Assembly (NCBI GenBank): GCA_002270565.1
Contig: NQMI01000127.1
Coordinates: 61,637-125,636 of the forward strand
Length of the DNA stretch: 64,000 nt
Source: Stenocarpella maydis
Taxonomy: Eukaryota; Ascomycota; Sordariomycetes; Diaporthales; Diaporthaceae
Direction: 5' to 3'
Shown here: in pieces, positions 36,188 through 48,600 of the stretch
How the letters are laid out: each line of letters starts with the position of its first letter
Position numbering within the stretch: position 1 is the stretch's first letter
Program-made: the position numbers and the translations under genes
Notes under the pieces: model-generated
The model's database searches: none
The model's input: only the letters and a program-made list of their open reading frames with translations
What the model was told of the DNA's origin: nothing

Positions 36188-37429
36188 TTCTATATTCAGC
36201 GTGCACGCCTTGCTGCCATCATGAGCCTATAGTTAGCCGGGTAGAGTTTGGTCACATAATGGTATTTGAGCAGTTGACCAAGTCATAACACGGTGAGAAC
36301 CAGAGAATTTCGGAGACTAAGGAAGTGGGCGAATGGAAGGGGGATAGTTCCCTGGCATACGTCATGATGTTCCGCTGCTCCCGAATTCACGATAACCTGA
36401 ACAAGGATAGTGATTTCAAGGAGTTTTGGCCAAGCTCCGAGTAGTTGAGGTGGAGCTAGAAAGACTTCTCTTGATTTCACGTTGAGGGTTCGGAACTTGA
36501 AGGCTTAGATTATACAGCTGATATTGTGAATAACTAGACGAGCTCACGTCAACGTCTTCTTAAACACAGAACAGATTTGGATATACTAGCCTCATCACGA
36601 GGCTAGCCGTATTTTATTAGTAGGGCTATTGGATTTGATATTTGTTGTTACCCGCATTGTATTTCTTATCAAACGCTGTGTCTTTGATTGTTTACAACTG
36701 TATGAAGGGACTGCCGCAGCTCTCTTTTTTAATGGAATTGTGACTGGATTAAAAATGAAACCACTTTGGATATACTGTCCTTCTCCTTTTCCATAGAATG
36801 GAATGATACCATCGGTCCAGCTGGCTTGGCGCGAGCAACCTAATATATGCTCGAGGAACCTTCTGTTGATTGCAATCTGAGGTTTTACCGCCGACTTCTT
36901 TCAGCATTGAACATTCACAATGTTTTGGATTCCGGAATCCCAGCCACGACCAATCGCAGTCATAGGCAATCCAACTTTCATATGATAAATGACAGAAGGC
37001 TAACGATATCACCATCATGTTTTACCTGGAACAGTGCTGTTTAAGTCTCAATAGTTGCTGCGTCCGTAATTTTATATTTTTACTGAGAAGGCATACAGCC
37101 TCGCCCACGATTATGCTCACCGCCTCCGGGGCCTCTTATTATCGCATGATCAAGCATCTTTGCAGATAGATGCTGAACAGGTCAAGGTTGTGAGAACAAC
37201 CCACAAGAGCCAATGCCGGGGATCTAGATACACATGTCGGCCCTCCTCAGCCCTCTTCAGCCGTCTTGAAACCGAATCATGAGCAACTTCGATAAGACAC
37301 ATCGTTGATTATGATCTCCTGTAATGAATTCCAGAAATTCTATCGATATGGTACTTGAAATCATCCTGCCCATATTTCCTACTTGCCTCCCCCGAGATGG
37401 CTTTGGCCCACCAACATGAAGAGGTGATA
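36188..37429. other. Intergenic region among transposons
   Basis: No supported gene over 1.2 kb; moderately AT-rich. Confidence 0.5.
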
Positions 37430-37890
37430 ATGTGGGTGGCCTATATTCGGACCCCCACTGTGTCGGCCCCCCTTCCTTATTAACAATACTACTATTCCCA
37501 ACTTTAATTACCTGCTATAATAATAACTAATCCCTCTCTTATTAGTATTAAAGAATTATTAGATATATTGCTATTAGATAATACCTTATTAGCCTTAATT
37601 TTAGCCTTCTAAATAGCCTTAATATTAATAAAGGCTATATTCAGGTTAATTATAATATTCATTCTTTTAAGCTTTTCCTTAGCTTTAATTTAACTCTATA
37701 GCTAATTATTTTTTATAATTTTGTTATTAACTTGATTTCTTTTTTATTATATACTTTAAGAAGTTTTATAAAAAGTTATTATTAATTAAGGCTTAAGTAT
37801 TTTTAATACTTATAATTAGTAATTAAGTAGTATATCTCTTAAAACTTTATTAATATAGTAAAATTAAGCCTTAATATTTAAAAAATATAC
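37430..37890. mobile_element. RIP-decayed TIR element, copy B (truncated)
   Basis: Begins ATGTGGGTGGCCTATATTCG after a TA, a C-to-T variant of the copy A terminus. From about 37484 it tracks the reverse complement of copy A 35280-35370 (actattcccaacttt, cctcttattagtattaaaga). It becomes featureless AT-rich DNA and I see no second terminus, so it is truncated or decayed. Confidence 0.65.
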
Positions 37891-38091
37891 TTAAGTTGTT
37901 GAATGGCCTTTGCCATATGGCGATAGTACGTATGTATGTGGGGTCCTGTTTGATGAGTCTGTAATTGCTTGCTTTCTAACTATCCGGAGGAAGCGGGGGC
38001 ATTTCGTATAAATAGGAAAAGTAGCTTCTTCCCCTACTAAGCCCCTTTGCTTAATTAGGCAGCCTAGCCCAATAGGATTGCGTATAATTCA
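37891..38091. other. Short spacer before the LTR retrotransposon
   Basis: No feature seen; ends in the left target duplication. Confidence 0.4.
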
Positions 38092-38096
38092 ATAGG

Positions 38097-38307
38097 TGTG
38101 GCAATAGCAGTATGCAACAGCACACTGGTGGGCTAGCGCTACAGCCACCATACTGTAGCCAGAGGACGTAGTTGCTTACTCAGCAACCACTACCCTCTAT
38201 ATAAGCCCGAGATAGCTAGCGGGCTACACCCACTACACCCACTACTCCTAGATAGAGAATTTTAACCATAACCCCCAATCATATTGCAATACATAACCCA
38301 GCCAATA
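38097..38307 (+). repeat. Left LTR of the copia element
   Basis: 211 bp, starting TGTGGCAATAGC and ending CAGCCAATA. It contains a TATATAAG promoter-like site. Compared by eye with the right LTR there are 14 differences, all transitions, and no indels. Confidence 0.9.
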
Positions 38308-39500
38308 CTAATTAGTGGTTGCAAGGGCGACCACAGATTAGCAAGGTTGAAGAGATAGGCCTTCACTACTTGATAGTAGCTATACTAATAGTACTAACGA
38401 TACCGCCCCTTAAAGAGACTTCAGCAGATTCCATAATAATGCTATAGTGGACTTTAACAATATTATTACTACCCATTATAAGGCAAAGAGGGCTCTATAT
38501 ATGCTATACTATACTCTATCTTTATCAAACGTACATTTATCACGCCCTAAGTATCATCAAAAGGCAACTACAAAATATAGATACTATATAATATTGCTAA
38601 CCCCCGCTACTCTTAAAGACAACGCTAAAAATATTACTACTTTAGCATATATTAGTAATCAACTAGCAATAACCCCAGTAACAGCTATACTAACCAAGGT
38701 TAACTCCACCAGCTAGTATATCTTCACTACCCCCTGCTAACAAGCTTACCCCTACATACTTACTACCCCTTATTACCATTTATTTAACCCCTACTTTACC
38801 CTAGCATACCCCTATTATTAATTACACAACCCATACATTATAATAGCTAGCGAAAACAATACCCTTATGCTATTAGCATCAATAACTATACTAGCAAGTG
38901 CTACTAGTCTTAACCCGATTAACTTATAGAATATAATTAAGGAAATATCACTTAAGGAAGCTACTACTAAATCAGATCTTAATACTAACCTATAGGGAAT
39001 AAACCCAGATCCAGAGGCCCTAAGTAACCCAAGACAATATATAATACACCTAAGTACCTATATATAATAGCGCCATCAAGCATATACAAGACTTACTGGC
39101 CAAGATGTCTACAAGGAGTTCAAGAATGACTTCTAGAGTTAGGAAGAACCAATATTTAAGGCAATCTATTATAATATCCTCTCGGCCCTTAAGAAGATAC
39201 TATAATACAAAGGGATATACCTATGAGTTAATAATAATATAAAGGCCTTTATAGAACTATTAAAATTAGAATCCCTACTAAGAGCCCTAGCATCTATATA
39301 ACACTAGTATTAATAGATAATTTAATTAAAGAGATATTATAATTATATCCTTTTTATTAATAATAAATCATTTAAAGGATATATACTAATATTAAGTAAT
39401 AACTAGAGAACAAGCCCAAGTACTTAGGAACCCATACTATAACCTACTACACCAGCTATACCTGAACCTTAACCACTATCCCATTAGCTATACAGCATTT
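38308..39500 (+). pseudogene. Leader and decayed 5' gag region
   Basis: Begins ctaattagtggttgcaaggg directly after the LTR, where a tRNA primer-binding site should be; the matching tRNA could not be assigned because of RIP damage. The rest is decayed gag-like coding DNA with frequent stops. Confidence 0.55.
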
Positions 39501-40640
39501 ATACCTTTAAGACCTCTAATAGCTATAAGTTATTACCTAAATAGAAAGAATTCTAAGTATCCTATAAGAAGTATGCAACAATCCCTCTAATACCGCTAAA
39601 TAGTATACTATTAGAGAAAGGAATATCCGCCAACTTAGCCAAATACTACTCAAATAACAAGAAGTTCACTAGGGCAACAAATAAAGTACTTAATAATAAG
39701 ATTCATCTTTTTTATAATATCTATAAGAATAATTACCTATACCCTACCTACTTCCAGGCAGTATTACCCGTAATATTAAAGGGTAAGGCTAAATACTTTT
39801 ATATCCAGTTAATTACAAATAAAGACACCTTTACTACAGCATATACTAAACTTAAGCAACAATTTAATACAAATAGCAGATAATAAGTATATTTAACCGT
39901 ATAGAATACCACTACTTTTATATTAATATAGTAAAGGAATAAGAATAAAACCCCATTAGGAGTAGTAAAGATTCTAATTAAAAATATAAAGCAATATACC
40001 TAAATACTTAGCTATAAAAGAGCACTTAAAGACAAACCACTATATAATAACCTTATATACACAATATATAGTATACCTGAGTTCTACTATATTAAGGTAA
40101 TAGCCTTAGCTACTACCAACAAAGCATATAACATGCTCTATCATTATACTACATTATTAGGACCTCAGCACCCCTCCCAGCAATACACTATAGGGCAAGG
40201 TAATAATAATTAGCTAGATGGCAACTATAATAACAAAAAAGACTAGGGCAATAATAAGCACTTTAACTACTCTAGTGATAACCAATTTTATCACTCTAAG
40301 CACCCTAACAATAACTAGTACTACCTGGACTGCTAGTATAATAATAACTAGCAGCATAGAAGCAACTACTCATAAGGCTCTATACATAAGCAATACCCCC
40401 CAGAATAAGGCAACTACTATCCCTAAAGCAACTATTACCCCTAGGGCAACTTCCAACTACCCCCTAGAGGAGACAACTACCCATATAGAAGGCATAAAAG
40501 AGACAACCCCCCAGACAAAAAAAGGTGCTATATCTGCCAGAAGGAGGGGTATTAGTTATCAAATCACTCTTTTAAAGAGCGCTAGAGGGCTAAGGGCACA
40601 TATATACACATATATAGTAGCTTAAATAAGAAATTCTACT
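39500..40640 (+). pseudogene. Decayed gag with zinc knuckle
   Basis: Readable pieces such as LPVILKGKAKYFYIQLI, AYTKLKQQFNTNSR and the knuckle CYICQKEG followed by SNHSFKER resemble the capsid and zinc-knuckle segment of fungal copia polyproteins. Stops such as TAG inside the knuckle match a TGG/CAG to TAG change. Confidence 0.75.
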
Positions 40641-40859
40641 CATTTCTTATTAACTATAAGGGCATTAACTACAAGAGCAATAATTAAGAAAGCACTAGTA
40701 TATTTATTAATAGTACTAAAAGCTGCAAAAACTATATATAATTAGTAAACTAAGCCTTCCTCTATACTTTTAGCATTAATAATAACAAGGAGGACCAGAA
40801 CAACCCCAGCCTTATAACTAGCGGGAACAATATTAATACTAGCAATACTAAGATTAATA

Positions 40860-41200
40860 AAGGAGCCAGCAATATCAAGGAGGTCTTTACAATAGATAAC
40901 TACTTACATTAGCATTTCCAAGGGATTCTCCTAAATACTAGTGCAGCCAACTACTCCACTATTAGGCACAACCAATACACTGCACTATAGCAACTTATGC
41001 CTATTACTCTTAATATATCTCGCGTAAGAGAAGCAATAGTCCACTTTAGGCCAGGAGAACTACTACAGTTAATAGGGGCAACTATAGTTAATACAGCAGC
41101 TAGCAACTTAACATTCCATATAATAAAGACACCAACCCCCTTCCTCTTATATATACAAGACATAAATACATACTCACTCTTCATATAAAATATAACTAAT
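40860..41200 (+). pseudogene. Decayed aspartic protease
   Basis: FQGILLNTSAANYSTI stands where the family has a DTGA active-site motif, followed by ALQQLMPITLNISRVREAIV and FHIIKTPTPFLL. The catalytic Asp codon is now Asn (GAC to AAC), a RIP-type change. Confidence 0.75.
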
Positions 41201-41399
41201 GAATTTATATAATATAAGCCAAATTAGCAGCATAAGAAGACATTTCCTATTACTTAAAAGTAGGGACATCCATAGTTCCTCACAAATATCAACAAGGGCA
41301 GCAACACCCCCGTTCTCTTCCTCACGGAGACCAAATTACAGCAACTATACAGACAATTTGGGCACCCATCAGTTAAGAGGCTCTCTCAGCTACTAGCGG

Positions 41400-42180
41400 G
41401 CGCTAGCCACAATATTAATTCCTCAGCACTAAAGGCTATTACCAAGTTCTACCACCATTACCAAATACACTCTCCCGCGCCCCAGAGATTCAAGTTTAAC
41501 CTCCATAATAACATTAACTTCAACTACAAAGTTATCATAAATATAATATACTTAATAAGGCTCCCTATACTACACATTAGTAACTTAGCCACCTCCTTCC
41601 AAGCCAAACAATTCTTAGCTTCTCTCTCCACCAAAGATACATAAGAAGCCCTACAGAGCTACTAGATCAATACATACATAGGTCCCCTAAACCATCTTAT
41701 ATTCAATACAGGGACTAACTTTGCTTCCAGCAAGTTCAAGAGTACTACACATATTATAAGGATTATATATAAATAAATACCCACAGAAGCATACTAGTTA
41801 ATTAGTAAAGTAGAGCAATATCACGCTCCTTTACACAGGGCTTCTAACATATTATACACCAAGTTATCAACCACATTTACTAAAGAAGCTATACTATAGG
41901 CAAGCTTTAATGCAGTTAACAATATAGTTAGCCCGGACAGTCTCATGCCAACTCTCCTTATATTTAGAGCATACCCGCATATAACAGAGGACTCAGCCCC
42001 TACGCTATCTACTCTAAAGAGAGCTAAGGCAGTATAAAAGGCAATAAAGGAAGTTAGGAAAATTAACACTACACACAAAATCAGCAAAGCATTGCATATA
42101 AGGAACAGCCCAATTACATCAGAAGTCTTAAGCCTACCACTCCAGAGCAAAATTTAAATATAGAGAGAAAGAACTAGGTA
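41400..42180 (+). pseudogene. Decayed integrase
   Basis: Pieces include ALKAITKFYHHYQIHSPAPQ (zinc-binding region), FNYKVIINIIYLI (core start), IFNTGTNFASSKFK (second catalytic Asp region, Asp now Asn), KVEQYHAPLHRA (catalytic Glu) and SLMPTLLIFRAYP. Many stops. Confidence 0.75.
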
Positions 42181-42499
42181 GCAAGGCCCATATAAACTAC
42201 TCTCTATTAACAACCACAATATAACAATCAACCTTCCTAATAGACCAGTTATCTTCCAGTCAACCCTTATACAGCTATACTATTATAATAAAGAAGAACC
42301 TCTTAATCTACCGAACCCTAATAATACCCTAAAGGAGCTAGTATACTTTAAGCCAGACCCCATACCAACTATTCCTAACCCAGTAGTCCCTCAACAACGA
42401 AAACAGCCACAGGGGGCCAAGAGCAGGAAGAAGGCAGTTATTATTACAGATAATAATAACAACAGCACTACTACTGCTAATAATATAAAAGACAAGATT

Positions 42500-43400
42500 A
42501 CTACTCACATATTCCTCACCCTATATAAAGTTGAGAACTATAAGCTTACTCTAAAGCTCCACTAGAACAGCATTATCACCACCCCAGGCAACCCCTTTAA
42601 AGAGTCAGATAATAAGGAAGTATCCAAGCTAATCAGCCAAGGAGTATTCCAATTTAAGCAATTCAATAAGCAAAAGCATAAAGAAATCTAAATCTTTAAA
42701 TCTCACATTATTAGGGAGATTAAGGGTAAAACTAAAAAGCCATATAAGAAGTCCCACCTCATTATTACCAGATTTAGTAACCTTATAAAGCATAAGATCC
42801 TCACACAATCACCAACAGTACAACATACAAGTCATCAACTTCTTATTACTCTTACACCTACATTAATAACTAAGGGACTATATCTTAAGCTCCATAATAT
42901 TACTCAGGCCTATCCACAGTCAAAATCCATACTCAAGAGGCCCATTCTATACTACCTTCCCCCTAAAATAAGGAGCAAATACCCAGCCAGCATAATCATA
43001 AGGGTAATCAAGCCCTTATATAGCATTACAGAAGCCAGTATACACTAATGGGCCACATACCACAAGCACCACATCAAGAAGCTAGAGATAATTATATCTA
43101 TATACAACCCATACCTCTTAATAGCTAACTATAGTAGTAAGAACATCTTTAGTATTACCGCCATATAAACTAATAATACTCTCACCCTTTATACCCCAGC
43201 CTTTTTAAAGCTTAAAGAATAGAAAATCAAAAAAGAGGAGATCCACTATAAGCCAAAGGGCAGGCTAACTCCTAAGAAATCACTAGACTTTAATAGCATA
43301 AAGATTACAATATCATACAACAGCATCATATATCTCAAATAGAAGGGCCAAAAGGCAAAGATACAACTAGTTAACTATACAGCTAAGGACCGCGCTCAAC
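42500..43400 (+). pseudogene. Decayed reverse transcriptase
   Basis: Pieces such as FKESDNKEVSKLISQGVFQF, QAYPQSKSILKRPILYYLPP and SIYNPYLLIANYSSKNIF follow copia RT order. The palm and catalytic acidic residues are disrupted and stops interrupt each segment. Confidence 0.75.
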
Positions 43401-43569
43401 AATACATGGAACAGCATACAAGAGGAGCATATCTAGCTTCTATTTACCACCCAAAAGCAGCATTTAACCTCTCTATTATAGCTCAAATCCAAGACCCCAA
43501 AGAAGAGGACTACACCAAGTTAAACAAGCAGCTAAAGTAGCAAACAAATCACCTTAACCATAATCTTAA

Positions 43570-44170
43570 CTACATTCCTCTAAACCTCACAGCAGCCAAG
43601 TTAATAATCTTCATAAACAGATCTTTTGCCAACAACAAGGACCTTAATTCTCAGATTAGCTATATAATTACCCTAATAAATAAAGCGCAAGCCAAGCAAC
43701 CATCTACATAAAAGATCACCAGGAATATCCTCCATTAGTCATCAACTAAGTGCAAGAAGGTTACACATAGCATACTTACTTCCAAGATCTACAGCATAAT
43801 CAATAGCTTTAATATAGGGATCATAATAGCTGCTACTCTCCGCCAAATTATCACACACTTAAACCTACCAAAAATCCCCCTTATCATCTATACAGATTCC
43901 TACTCTTTATATAAATATCTAATCAAGCTAGGGATAACAAAAGAAAAGCACCTTATAATTAACATAATAGCATTAAGGCAGTCATACAAGAAGCATAAGA
44001 TCCACAAGATCCAATAAATTACTAGGGACTATAACCCAGCAGATACCTTCACAAAGAGTACCCCAAATAAGGCATTAAAACGCCTTATTAACAACAATAC
44101 CCTCATCATCAAAGTAAAAGGATATATAGACCATAACCAGCTAGCAACAACAACCCCTTCCTCTACCTAA
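43570..44170 (+). pseudogene. Decayed RNase H
   Basis: KLIIFINRSFANNKDLNSQ (first Asp now Asn), TLRQIITHLNLPKIPLIIYT, DSYSLYKYLIKLGITKEKHL and DYNPADTFTKSTPNKALKRL match the copia RNase H and polyprotein end. The stop region near 44170 would end the polyprotein. Confidence 0.75.
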
Positions 44171-45471
44171 ACACCATATAAGGGATTACAATAATTACTG
44201 CAAGAACAGCTATACGCTAACTTGCCCAGCAAAAACCACAACCTATAACAGTTAACTAACCAACGCAACTTGGTCGGCAAAGCCACGCACACTAATGCCA
44301 CCCTACCCCATAGGGGAGGACTACCAATCATCACCACCCTAAGCCCCAAATAGCAGTCAACAAGTACCCTAAGACACAAAAAGAGATCACACAGTACCAG
44401 CAACCAGCAAAACTTCATATCCCCATCAATTAGTTACCTACATCTTACCCTAAGGAGCTACACAATTAGCCAATCTATAGTTCAAATCCATCCCAAAGGC
44501 AAGACCTTATAGCCAAGATTTTTACAATAGTACCTACACACTAAGGGTTTAGATAACAAGAGTTACCACTATCCCACAGGCACTTAAGTTGCCAGCTATA
44601 TTATATCAAGCATCCCCAATCAAGATTTCACAATCTCAACTCCTGCTCAACATATATTTTACATACTTACCCAGAGCAGCATCAGACAGTACACGCTCTA
44701 CTATACATTTGCTAAAAAGTTAGCTCCAATATGCCATTCATTACTATTTACTACAATCCCTACCTAACCCAACTACTACTTCCTCTACCCCCACCAACTC
44801 TTAATATTAGCCTCTAATGGAGAGAGCTTTTACTAATTAAGTTATTATTAAACCCTATTACTAATATCTGCCGCTAAAAGACAATTAATCTACACTATAC
44901 CTAATTTAACTAATTATTAACACTCAGTTAGGGGAAGAGGGAGTCTAGAGATCTAGATCCAGAAGGCCAGATAGTTATTATTCCAGTTCCAGGGTATCCA
45001 AACAATTATTATTCTAGTTCCAGGCAAATCCTTATTCAACCTATAGCCTATAGGTAAAGGAATCACAAGTCCTTATCACGCATTTCTTTTATAACCCTTA
45101 AGTATTAGAAATAATAAATAAGTAATATAAATTATTAAGAGCAGACATTTTATATAGGAATAGCACTACATTATGATAAACTATATAATTATATACTCTT
45201 AGCTTCCAGGGGAAGTAGAGACTACCATAACACGCTAGGTCTTTCCGGGTGCCTATATTTCATAAGCACTTAGCATAACGGTATATGCAACAAACTCAAC
45301 AAAGGGACTGGCACAGCTAAAAGCAGCAGTAGTATAGGGATTTAGTAATAAATGCAGTAATTTCTTTTATTTTTCCTTAAAATAGCGAGAGCGTAAGTTC
45401 AACCCCACGCCTGGGACTTTTTTTTATGTTTTTAGAAGAGATAGTCGCTAGCAAAAGAAAAAGACTACCAG
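44171..45471 (+). other. Non-coding 3' segment of the element with polypurine tract
   Basis: About 1.3 kb between the RNase H end and the right LTR without recognisable coding. A purine run aaaagaaaaaga just before 45472 fits the polypurine tract that primes plus-strand synthesis. A tRNA-like pair of boxes is listed separately. Confidence 0.55.
45271..45425 (+). other. tRNA-like Pol III A and B boxes with T-run
   Basis: TAGCATAACGG at 45271-45281 fits an A-box, GTTCAACCCC at 45397-45406 fits a B-box, and eight T residues at 45418-45425 fit a Pol III terminator. Spacing of about 115 bp is longer than in a normal tRNA and no cloverleaf folds by eye, so a SINE-like or decayed tRNA insertion is possible, not a functional tRNA call. 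Confidence 0.3.
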
Positions 45472-45682
45472 TATAGCAATAGCAGTATGCAACAGCACAC
45501 TAGTAGGCTAGTGCTACAGCCACCATACTATAGCCAGAGGACGTAGTTGCTTACTCAGCAACCACTACCCTCTATATAAGCCCGAGATAGCTGGCGGGCT
45601 ACGCCCACTACACCCACTACTCCTAAATAGAGAATTTTAACCATAACCCCCAATCGTATTACAATACGTGACCCAGCCAACA
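45472..45682 (+). repeat. Right LTR of the copia element
   Basis: 211 bp, starting TATAGCAATAGC (TG changed to TA) and ending CAGCCAACA, followed by target duplication ATAGG. Confidence 0.9.
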
Positions 45683-45687
45683 ATAGG

Positions 45688-48600
45688 GTAATATTTTTAT
45701 ATAAACTCTCTTTTCTTTTAAGATTATATATACCTAAAACTATACTTTTAAGTAGGTTAAATTGCTTATATAATAGCTCTTGTTTTAGGGCTACCTTTTA
45801 TAACTAAGATTAAGTTAATTAACCTATAAATAACTAAGCCTTGTATAAGTATTACATAGTATATTTAGGAGGTTAGCTAACCCTTAGATATCATAATAAT
45901 ACTTTTTTATTTTTTGTTTCTCTTTTTATATAAAGAGTAGTTTCCTAAAATAATAAATAAAAAAGTCTTCTTTAGCCCTTTTAATAGCTTTTTCATTTAC
46001 TATTAGTAAACTACTTACTAGGAAATTATTTATATAGGTAACTATTTACTTAAATATTAGGGGAAAGAATATTAGTAATATACACTTATATATTATTTTA
46101 ATAAATATTTAAGTATATAATTTCCGCCCTTTCTTCTTTTAACTGCTTTCTTCTTTTTATTTTATATAATATATATACTTATATATATATACATATCTTA
46201 TAAGTTTCTTTCTTATATTAAAGTATCATTGAGTCTCCCAGCGTTAGAATGCCTTCAGCGTTGCCAAAAGCTGTGCCGAGGGTATATGATCGATGAGTGC
46301 CGTAATTTGAACATAGTCACAGCGGGGCCGACTGTCTTCCCATGGGATGTACTTTCGATGTAAAAGGTTGCGATAACCCCGCGCAGGAGATATCACAGTC
46401 AGTATTGAGAAGGTTTGCCTTTAGATCACACGTTTAATAGCCCTTGCATTGTGTAGGAGGAGGTTCATTTTGAAACTCCATTTGTGATTCTTATACGGTT
46501 CAAATTTTAAGATATTTCGTGACTACCGGAACCTTCCCTCCGCATCAAGGATGTCACCCCCCGCTGCCCTGGCTCAGGCGATGATGAAGTCCCCGCCGAG
46601 TTTAGGGAAAACTCCGTTGCGATATTCTGCTTGATTCGTTTTTTCACTTGTAGTCATCAGTCGCACCTAGGCGATTAATCTTCGAAGCGATCTCCATGCC
46701 CATGTGATTAGATGTTAACCTGTTATGTTTTTTGAAGTGTGGCCAATTTCACCAACTTCATCTAGGCTCGACCGGTTTAACTATTTGAGAAAAAAAAAAA
46801 AAAAAAAAGGGCCGCCTTTCTAGTTAAGTCTTACCACGCGGTATTTTAACACTAGGTTTCTGGGTTAACATGGGAGCCACGAATATAGGTATGACATATG
46901 GCAGATTGATATTTATTCAAAACACATTCTTTTATTAATGAATCCTCAACTATATGTGCACTGTATTAGATAGGTGGAAGAACGCTCCACATGGCCAGAA
47001 GTTGTTTCTCATTTTGTTATCCCTTGTTTCAGTGCTATTGTGTCTACATACACGGTGGCATTGGCAGGGCGGTACTTTTTTAATTCATGTTCACCACCAA
47101 CAGTAGTAAAGATTCCACAAGATTGTTTCTGACGGGATGAAGGAGAAAAACACGGTGAGGTCGTAGGCGAAAGTGTCAATCTGGCCCTGGGTAAGGAGCG
47201 CGTTGGCGCGCCGGCGTGCGACCTGGCCACCCCGCGACGGGGTTATCAGCTCTATGATCGCCTGCTGCGTGGCCTGCGTGCGAACTACGAGCAGCTGCTC
47301 GTCGTCCCGGTCTGGTTGACGACCGGGCCACGGACGCGGGAGGCGGAGGCGAAGGCGGGGCGCGACGGCGGTGGCTCAGAAAGAGCAAGGACGAGTACAC
47401 GGTGCCTCTCCGCGATGAGGGGGTTAGAGGCTGGAGTAGACTCGATCATTTTGCCTATTGGGAGGACCGGGTCCCTTCTTTCTGGGCTCCTTCTGGACGT
47501 GGCCATGGGCCGGGCGGACACCCAGCAAGAACTGACGGAGGGCGTTACGCAGCCCTGGCGAACCCGCGAACTCTCGCGATACTTATGAAAGCAAAAGAAT
47601 AAAACAGGTTTCAGTCCATTAAGTAAAGGAGTATCTTTTAATCGTCGTCATGGTAACGAAATGTCTAAATAGTTGATAGGCTCTTTTTTGGCTTGCCAGA
47701 GTTGTGTGCTGTGCTCAAGTGAAGTGGCATTGAATCCGTGAAGCATGCTCGTTCTTGCTGGTACTCGCCGACCTCTACAACTCATTAAAGGTCATTTTCT
47801 CCTTTAAACAAAAAGAAATGAGCCACAAAACAACTAGATCTTCTGTTGGGCTAGAATGGGTCTGCAGACTCTAGCTCAGAGCAGTTGTTGGGGGCTGCGA
47901 AATATTTCACCTAAAGGTTTAGGGATGTCTGCTGACGCTTTTAGATCTCCAACTTTCTTATAGAGTCGTCTGTTGTACTGACAGACGCTTAAGGGAAGGA
48001 TCAAAATACGGCATGGTAAGCTGGCCCTCCACCCGATGTCGTCGCCAATATATTGGCTTGGCCTGCCCCTGCCAAGCGGTACAGGTATCAGGCCTAGGTC
48101 CCGACAGGATGGGCCGGCAAAACCCTTGCCATGAACCACTACAACGCGGTACTAATGAGATATTATGCTCTGGCCGGCTCGCTTGGCACGCCAGCAACGA
48201 GACCACTCGAGTTGTAGTGACTTGGATCCAGCCCAGCCCCTATGCATCGATGTACAAGTTTGCCCAGCCGAGCCACTTCGGGCCTGACGGTGGACGGAGT
48301 GCAAGAGAACCTGGACGCGGATCAACGTGGACCGCAAGATCAGACGAAAACATTGTTTTAGAAATACCTACACTTGCGTAGCTAACACAGATTGATCGAA
48401 CCGCCGAGAGATAGAGATAGAGAAGCATGTCTCGTCTACGCCGTTGGATCAGGTAAGTCTCCTGAGTAATCTTCGATGGGATCTAAAGAGGTTGCCACGA
48501 ATCCATACACACTTATGCATGCTATACTGTATGCAGGGGTTCTTTGGCGCTGCCCAGGACTTCAGGTGGCTTGGAACTGCGTAGCGTGGGGATCATCTCT

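Larger units (their letters stand above)
38092..45687 (+). mobile_element. Ty1/copia LTR retrotransposon, complete but RIP-inactivated
   Basis: Element 38097-45682 (7586 bp) flanked by the 5-bp duplication ATAGG (38092-38096 and 45683-45687). LTRs are 211 bp each. The internal region decodes on the plus strand in the order gag, protease, integrase, reverse transcriptase, RNase H; integrase before RT defines copia rather than gypsy. Recognisable remnants: a gag core near 39500-40200, a zinc knuckle beginning CYICQKEG at 40526, a protease site NTSAA (from DTGA) near 40935, an integrase block near 41420-42130, RT near 42540-43350 and an RNase H end (YTDSYSLYKYLIKLG, YNPADTFTKSTPNKAL) near 43890-44090. 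Every frame is cut by many TAA/TAG codons and catalytic Asp is often Asn, both G:C to A:T changes. It cannot encode functional enzymes. Confidence 0.93.

Noticed and set aside
38447..38716. Separate small gene inside the AT-rich block
   Set aside because: Lies inside the LTR retrotransposon between its LTR and gag; part of the decayed leader/gag.
41821..42150. Antisense frame of 109 codons in the integrase region
   Set aside because: Opposite strand of decayed integrase; RIP makes stops rarer on that strand in places.
45391..45425. Functional tRNA gene
   Set aside because: The boxes match but arms do not pair well and box spacing is too long; kept only as a weak tRNA-like feature.
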